Shown here: positions 26,383 through 31,387 of the stretch, one piece after another | Layout: every line of letters starts with the position of its first letter | How positions within the stretch are numbered: position 1 is the stretch's first letter | DNA from: Flammeovirgaceae bacterium | GTDB taxonomy: Bacteria > Bacteroidota > Bacteroidia > Cytophagales > Cyclobacteriaceae | Direction of reading: 5' to 3' | Assembly: GCA_016709845.1 (NCBI GenBank) | Contig: JADJMA010000031.1 | Location: 1-31,387 of the forward strand | Length of the DNA stretch: 31,387 nt | Notes under the pieces: generated by a model | What the model saw: only the letters and a program-made list of their open reading frames with translations | Databases searched by the model: none | Told to the model about the DNA's origin: nothing | Made by a program: the position numbers and the translations under genes

Positions 26383-27821
26383 TTAATCGGCAAATGTAAA
26401 TTGAAGGGTAAACGTAGTTCCCTTATTGAGTTCGCTCTCAACCACAATATTTGCATTGTGGCTATTCAAGATATTTTTGGTAGACGTAAGGCCTAAGCCG
26501 AGTCCATTTGGTTTGGCTGTAAAAAATGGTTCAAACAATTTTTCAAGTTGGTCGGCACTCATGCCTTTACCCGTATCTCTTATTCGTAATAAGATGGTGT
26601 TCTCTTGTTGTTGGGTACTTAACGTAAGTTCCCGTTTGTCCCCTGTCATAGCCTCAATCGCATTAATGATAATATTAATTAAGGCAATTTTCATTTTTGC
26701 TTTGTCCAGAAGTATGCGAGGAAGATTTTCGGCAAATGATTTCTGAAGATACACCTGATTGAAATTAATTCTATCAACAGCAAGTTCCAGCGTCTCATCC
26801 ACGAGTTCCCGAAGGTCGACCAACTGAAGATTAAGCTCCTTCGGTTTGGATGAGTTTAAAAGCTCACTGATGAGTTCTTCTATGCGATAGGCATTACGCT
26901 CAATGATTTCCGTGTACACTTTAATAGATTCACTCTCATCCGGCAATTCATCATTTATATGTTCTATCGCCAGCGTTAAATTAGTTAATGGATTGCGCAC
27001 TTCATGGGCGATGGTACGCGCCATTTTTCCTGTTAATGACAACCGTTCCGTTTCCAACAATTCTCTTTCTGCCTTTTTGCGCAGCGTGATATCATGCATG
27101 ATACCCTGATAACAGCAAAAATCAGAGGCCTGATCGGGAATAAAAACGCAATTAAAGAGAAACCATTTTTTTACTCCGGACTTCGTAATCAATTCAACTT
27201 CAAAATCCTTAATCTGTTCCGTTTCCTTTAACATCAATAGCAAATTCATAATCAGCCTCATGCGCAAATAGATTATTGATAAACAAAGAGCCCTCTTGTA
27301 ATTCATACCCAAATACCTGGAAAAATGATTTATTAACATTCAATAATTTAAAATCTTCGGTTGCCAGAAAAATGGGATCGACTGAACGCTCAAAAAAGCG
27401 AACTGTTTTTTCTCCTTCTCATCCAACTCTCTAATCACCTTAGCCTGTGTTATCGCATACCGAATGCTTCTTTCTAACATAGAGGCATTTAACTCAGACT
27501 TTACAATGTAATCCGCGGCACCAAAACGACTCGCGTCAACATCAACCCGCAAGTCGCCTTGCCCGGTTAATAAAATGGAGGGCTTTAAAATGTTTTTAGA
27601 ATGCGCATACCGAACAAGATCCAACCCATTTTCACCCAAACGATAGTCAATGAGAAACACATCGAAATTACCGTCCTCGATTAGCTGCGCGCTTTTGCCG
27701 GATCGGATTCCCAGGTTGTTTCAAATCGAAAGAATTCACTTTGTTTCAAAAACTTTCGAACAATGAACACATCATCTTCATCGTCCTCAACTATTAAAAC
27801 ATTTATCGGAACTGAATTCAT
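26383..27821 (-). CDS. Receiver-PAS-histidine kinase hybrid, frame broken
   Basis: A soluble kinase of about 479 residues. Its N-terminal receiver (VLIVEDDEDDVFIVRKFL, phospho-Asp in DVFLIDYRLGENG, Thr in ILLTGQGD, Lys in DYIVKSEL) precedes a PAS domain (FLATEDFKLLNVNKSFFQVF, then MHDITLRKKAERELLE). The HisKA has MARTIAHEVRNPLTNL with the phospho-His. The ATPase has IINAIEAM, IRDTGKGMS and GLGLGLTSTKNIL. No membrane segment is seen. The HisKA and ATPase are of the NtrB/AtoS type, which pair with sigma-54 activators. Frame changes fall near 27395, 27245-27300 and 27690. It is 15 bases downstream of the lone receiver gene. Confidence 0.87.
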
Positions 27822-27835
27822 GGTAACTTCTTGTT

Positions 27836-28281
27836 CTACCGGGAAGGAAGGACAACCGTGCCAAACCAGTAACTTTCAATTTCGCGGGTAATTTCCACTA
27901 ACTCCTGAAAGCCGGCCGGCTTACAGATAAATGAATTAACCCCCAGGTTGTAGGTATGAAAAATATCTTCCTCAGACTTGGACGTAGTAAGAACAACCAC
28001 GGAATTCTTCTTAGCTCCGGATCGGATTTGATCAGTTTTAGGCTTCGCGACCATCCATTTTAGGCATGTTCAGATCCAATAAAATTAAGCTGGGCCTGAT
28101 TACTTTTTCAACACGTAGCGACCACGTTTATGGAGATAGTCCATCAGGTCAGCTCCGTTTTCGACAAACTGAATTTTGATGTTGGGTCTGATTTTGATCC
28201 AATGCTTTTTTTCATTAGCATTCTGTCATCCGGATCATCATCGGCCATCAGAATTGTAATAGGTTTTGAAGTAGTTGTCAC
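27836..28281 (-). CDS. Single-domain response regulator (receiver only), frame broken
   Basis: About 148 residues: ILMADDDPDDRMLMKKALDQ with the acidic pair, SLILLDLNMPKMDGRE with the phospho-Asp, VVVLTTSKSEED with Thr and NSFICKPAGFQELVEITREI with the Lys. No output domain, as in the phytochrome-linked receivers that relay between kinases. A GTG at 28281 gives the fuller start VTTTSKPITIL; it lies 12 bases past the upstream kinase stop. Frame changes fall near 28040, 28110 and 28190. Confidence 0.85.
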
Positions 28282-28293
28282 AAAAAAATAGTT

Positions 28294-30109
28294 CTATTTA
28301 ACAGGCAAGATAACGATAAATTTAGAGCCAAACTGCTCTTCACTTGTAGCAAGAATGTAACCCCGGTGATTCGATACAATCTTTCGGCAGATAGCAAGCC
28401 CAATACCCGTGCCTTCATAATCCAGCCGGCCATGAAGCCGCTGGAAAATATTGAAAATCTTTTCCTTATACTGATCACTAAAGCCAATTCCATTGTCTTC
28501 GACAATAATCTGAAGATAGCTTACATTTTTTTCCGCTTCTGGAAAATGAATGTGAAGCTCATCATCTGTGAGAATTTTCGTATGGATCCTTACAACGGGT
28601 AATACATCGGCCTTGTGAAATTTAATAGCATTGCTGACCAAGTTTTGAAACAATCGTTTTATCTGAACTTTATCGCCCCACAAGATTTGATCAACATCCG
28701 GAACAATTACTTTGGCTTTTTCCCGGGCGATCTGATTTCCCAAATCATCCAGGACTTCGGTGAAGAACTAAGGCGAGATCAAAATTTTCAAATTGGGAAG
28801 TCCCACTCTGGACGCTCTTGAAAACGATAATAAATCGTGAATAAGTACTTGCATCCGCGAGGCTGCACTTTGCATACGTTCTATGTAGGTATTCGCTCCA
28901 TCCAAATCTTTAAATTCACTTCCAGCAAATCTCCAAATGCTCTTATTTTGCGCAAAGGTTCTTGCAAGTCGTGCGAGGCTACGTATGCAAATTGCTCAAG
29001 GTCTTCGTTGGACCTTCTTAAGTCCTCATTAATTTGTTGCAACTCCTTGTCTTTTAATTTTCGGTCTGTGATGTCTGAGAAGGTTACCACAAATCCATCC
29101 TCTAACTTCACGGCTTCCAAATGAAACCACTTATTCAGGTTTTCGCCTTTGTATAGTTTGTCAAGTATCAAAGGTTCACCCGTGTCAACAACCCGTACAT
29201 ATTCATCAAAAAGATCTTCCTTGTTGCCCGGCATTTTCTCTAACAGCCGCTGGCCTATTAATTCACTCTCATCCCTTCCCGTTAGTTTTGCACTTTCCTG
29301 ATTAGCAAGAATCCATTCGAAGTCGACTATTTTATTGTTTTCACGAATGGATTTAAATGCCATGATCCCGCTAAGGGAATAGTTTAGAATATTACTCAGC
29401 AGGGACTGCGTAAAGTAACGAAGTTTAATTTCCTCTTTCAGCGAGTTATTCTTCTCTAACAATTGCTGCTCCGCCTTTTTCTTGCCAAGAGCAGTCAATG
29501 TTCCATAAAATAAAATAACAGACGCGCCAATGGCTAATAGGGAGTAGATAAGAATTGCAATAGGTGCAATTTCGCGGAGTGTAGTTTCCTTTTGAATCCG
29601 ATCCGTAGTGATTTGTGTTTGCACAGCTCGAATGTTTCTTACCACATTCCTAATTTTATCCATATTCTTCTTGCCTTCAAGGAGCATATTTATTTTCATA
29701 GGTATCCAGATATAAACTTGAGCTGGCCGTGTTATATAAAATACGATCAATAAGTATGAATTGATAGTCGATCAGGTTCTGCAACGTATCAACACGCATA
29801 CGTTGATCTTCATTTTCAGCCACTAAACTATCCAGCGTATTAATTTTAGGTACGATCGACTCTACAGCAATATTGTAAGGCAATAAAAATGTGGTATCAC
29901 GGGTAAGCTCATAGCCCCGATGACCTGTTTCGCATCTTTTATTGAAGAAAAGACTTCTTCCAGTGTTCGAAGCACTCGGTTTGAATTGCGGATTTGTTCT
30001 ACCTCATTGATGTAATTATTAAGATTTCGATAGCTTTAAAATACTTACTGCCGTAAGTACAAACACTATCAGAAACAAAGTCACTTTGTGTGTAATATCT
30101 CTTAATCAT
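28294..30109 (-). CDS. CHASE3-PAS sensor histidine kinase, frame broken
   Basis: A membrane sensor kinase of about 605 residues. After the ATG at 30109 an N-terminal helix (THKVTLFLIVFVLTAVSI, needing one frame correction) leads to a periplasmic CHASE3-like helical domain (AVESIVPKINTLDSLVAENE, RMRVDTLQNLIDYQFILIDR) and a second helix (IAILIYSLLAIGASVILFYG). The PAS domain has FEWILANQESAKLTGRDESE and the exit VVTFSDITDRKLKDKEL. The HisKA has FAYVASHDLQEPLRKIRAFG. The ATPase has FQNLVSNAIKFHK, VEDNGIGF and GTGIGLAICRKIV. Frame changes fall near 30060-30080, 29910-29940, 29700, 28900 and 28760-28800. It is the first gene of the kinase operon and is divergent from the outer-membrane gene at 30238. 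Confidence 0.88.
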
Positions 30110-30237
30110 GTGGCATTTCTTCTACAGCCCAACCGTGTTACCATTCAATCAAAATTCATTTTTACGCGAAACAGCCATAAAACAATCTTGGCCTGCTTTT
30201 GTAGTATCAATAATCAAACAATTTAAATCCAAATATT
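30110..30237. other. Divergent promoter region (kinase / outer-membrane protein)
   Basis: 128 bp between the two divergent genes. It is AT-rich, with no gene and no palindrome that I would call an operator. It presumably holds the promoters of both transcripts. Confidence 0.4.
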
Positions 30238-30867
30238 ATGAAAATGAAATACAAAATTATAAGTGCTTTGTTTGTCATGGCGTTATAGGTGTATTTACTG
30301 TTGAACAGGCAGACGCCCAGACTACTAAAAGAGCAGGTATTAAAGGCGGACTCAATGTAAGCAATTTATACATTGATGACATTCACGATGAGGATGCGCG
30401 GATTGGAATGAATGTGGGTTTTTATGGACAGATCTTATCCAGCGATGCCGCTGCCTTACAATTGGAATTACTCTATTCTACAAAGGGTGCGGACGCGATG
30501 TACTCCGCAGGAGGTTTTAACCAGGAAGTGAAATACAATTTAAACTATCTTGACCTTCCTGTACTTGCGGCAATCAAATTAGGTAAGTCGGCAGAAATTC
30601 ATTAGGCGGCTATGCCAGTTACTTGTTAAATGCGAATATCTCCTATGATGGCGACTTGGCAAATGGTACTGACGAGGTTGATAAGGATCAATTAAAATCG
30701 TATGACTACGGATTATCCGGGGGCATAGGTTTCACTTTCGGAGCGGTGCAGGTGGGTGGACGCTACAACTACGGCCTTGTAAAAATTGCTGATAGCGATG
30801 GTGCAAGGGCCTTGTTAACGATTCCAAAAATTCAAATGCCCAATTGTATATCGCCTTTAACAGTTAA
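30238..30867 (+). CDS. Outer-membrane beta-barrel protein (PF13568-like), frame broken
   Basis: A small porin-like barrel of about 210 residues. The signal peptide MKMKYKIISALFVMA is followed by one missing base near 30287, then LGVFTVEQADAQ. The barrel has RAGIKGGLNVSNLYID, MNVGFYGQILSSDAAALQLE, LLYSTKGADAMY, YNLNYLDLPVLAAIKLGK, GLSGGIGFTFGAVQVGGRYN and the end AQLYIAFNS at TAA 30865-30867. Further frame changes fall near 30600 and 30815. The family is common in Bacteroidota and is of unknown function. Placed between a sensor kinase and an NtrC-type activator, it could be a target of one of them. Confidence 0.85.
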
Positions 30868-30892
30868 GTAAAAAGTAAATCAATCACAAAAC

Positions 30893-30927
30893 AAACTCCC
30901 GCCTAATAACAGGATGGGAGTTTTTTA
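30893..30927 (+). terminator. Rho-independent terminator after the outer-membrane gene
   Basis: AAACTCCC, a 15-base loop, GGGAGTTT running into T-rich sequence. It begins 26 bases after the stop codon. Confidence 0.82.
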
Positions 30928-31031
30928 TTTAAAAAGTTGGCTGACTAAAAGTCTTTCTTTCATTCTCCAACGGGATACCAGGTTAAAGCACGATATGATA
31001 TCCGCATTTTTATAGCCCCAACTTATTACTT

Positions 31032-31387
31032 TTACATAGGGATATTATAAAGCTTAAGCTTATTATACAAAGTCTTACGATCAATATTTAGTAAGTCGGC
31101 CGCTTTTGATTTGTTGTTGGCTACTTTTTCAAGCGCTTCAATAATGGCCTGGCGTTCGGCCGTGCCAGCAATAGATTTCAATACTCCTTTACTCTCGTCA
31201 ACTACCGGGTTGTCATCCATGTTAACCTGTAAGATCTCCAGAGGCAAGCTATCTTTTAATACCTCATCTCCAGTTGTCAATAGAACGGAACGCTTAACCA
31301 CATTGGTTAGCTCACGCAAATTTCCATGCCAGTAGTAGTTTCTTAAATATTCAGAAACCTCTGATGAAAAAGATTTTACATCCTTTT
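31032..31387 (-). CDS. Sigma-54-dependent NtrC-type regulator, 3' end only (5' part beyond the window)
   Basis: The C-terminal part of an AAA+ enhancer-binding regulator. The end of the AAA+ domain reads LRNYYWHGNLRELTNVVKRS, the usual W.GN.REL motif, and the Fis-type helix-turn-helix is ERQAIIEALEKVANNKSKAA, then DLLNIDRKTLYNKLKLYNIP. The frame runs off the right edge, so any receiver domain or sensor cannot be seen. The stop is at 31032-31034. The two NtrB-like kinases upstream in the window make natural partners, but other kinases outside the window cannot be excluded. Confidence 0.9.
   Translation of the reverse strand, partial: KDVKSFSSEVSEYLRNYYWHGNLRELTNVVKRSVLLTTGDEVLKDSLPLEILQVNMDDNPVVDESKGVLKSIAGTAERQAIIEALEKVANNKSKAADLLNIDRKTLYNKLKLYNIPM

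Noticed and set aside
1..31387. CRISPR arrays, tRNA, rRNA, or integrase/attachment sites
   Set aside because: No regularly spaced repeats, no cloverleaf-type sequence with a CCA end, no integrase or transposase frame was seen on reading both strands.

Overview
The window looks like a chromosomal segment of a Bacteroidota bacterium, probably Cytophagales-like. The main evidence is the TamB-TamL pair with a lipoprotein TamL, an outer-membrane receptor with a carboxypeptidase-regulatory N-terminus, DUF6232 and small Bacteroidota stress proteins, and low to moderate GC. The reading frame breaks very often. Most breaks are a single base missing in an A or T run inside an otherwise conserved protein, so uncorrected long-read homopolymer errors are the simplest explanation. 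I therefore give composite gene spans and state where the frame changes. A few lesions (three in-frame stops, one internal deletion) do not fit that explanation.

Layout. (1) 125-270: a tiny lysine-rich protein with its own terminator. (2) 362-7186: tamB and tamL, overlapping at ATGA, for envelope biogenesis. (3) 7433-14545: a metal/arsenic island of two modules, each with the order operator, arsR, operator, effectors. Module 1 carries a redox-active thioredoxin, a rhodanese, an ArsP-type permease, a CDF cation exporter and a DinB-like protein. Module 2 carries arsC and acr3, and is preceded by an exported protein that fuses an acetolactate-decarboxylase-like domain to an FmdE domain. (4) 14615-15924: a split threonine/serine-exporter-type pair. 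Convergent to it is a decayed TonB-dependent receptor (15865-17458). (5) 17753-26242: a dense, mostly minus-strand run of small stress and envelope proteins: OmpA with a glycine zipper, a sll1863-like coiled-coil lipoprotein, CsbD, YtxH, a DUF2541-like protein, an ArsC/Spx-like protein without the usual Cys, Dps, PRC-barrel, a WxxGxW-type lipoprotein, an alpha/beta hydrolase, an SDR and DUF6232. A short plus-strand interruption holds a DUF2267-like gene, a DUF1328 gene and a ~95-bp element with terminal inverted repeats. (6) 26383-31387: signalling genes. These are a CHASE3-PAS histidine kinase, a lone receiver, a receiver-PAS-histidine kinase, an outer-membrane beta-barrel protein and, cut by the right edge, an NtrC-type sigma-54 activator.

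How the genes may work together. The two ArsR modules probably sense different ligands, because their operator sequences differ. Module 2 is a standard arsenate-reduction and arsenite-efflux set. The stress block and the adjoining kinases look like one envelope/oxidative stress regulon. The 140-bp gap between the last kinase and the stress block holds two TGTT/AACA palindromes and a GG-N10-GC element, which would suit control by an NtrC-type activator such as the one at the right edge. That link is inference. The most interesting single gene is the exported ALDC-FmdE fusion next to the ars genes.
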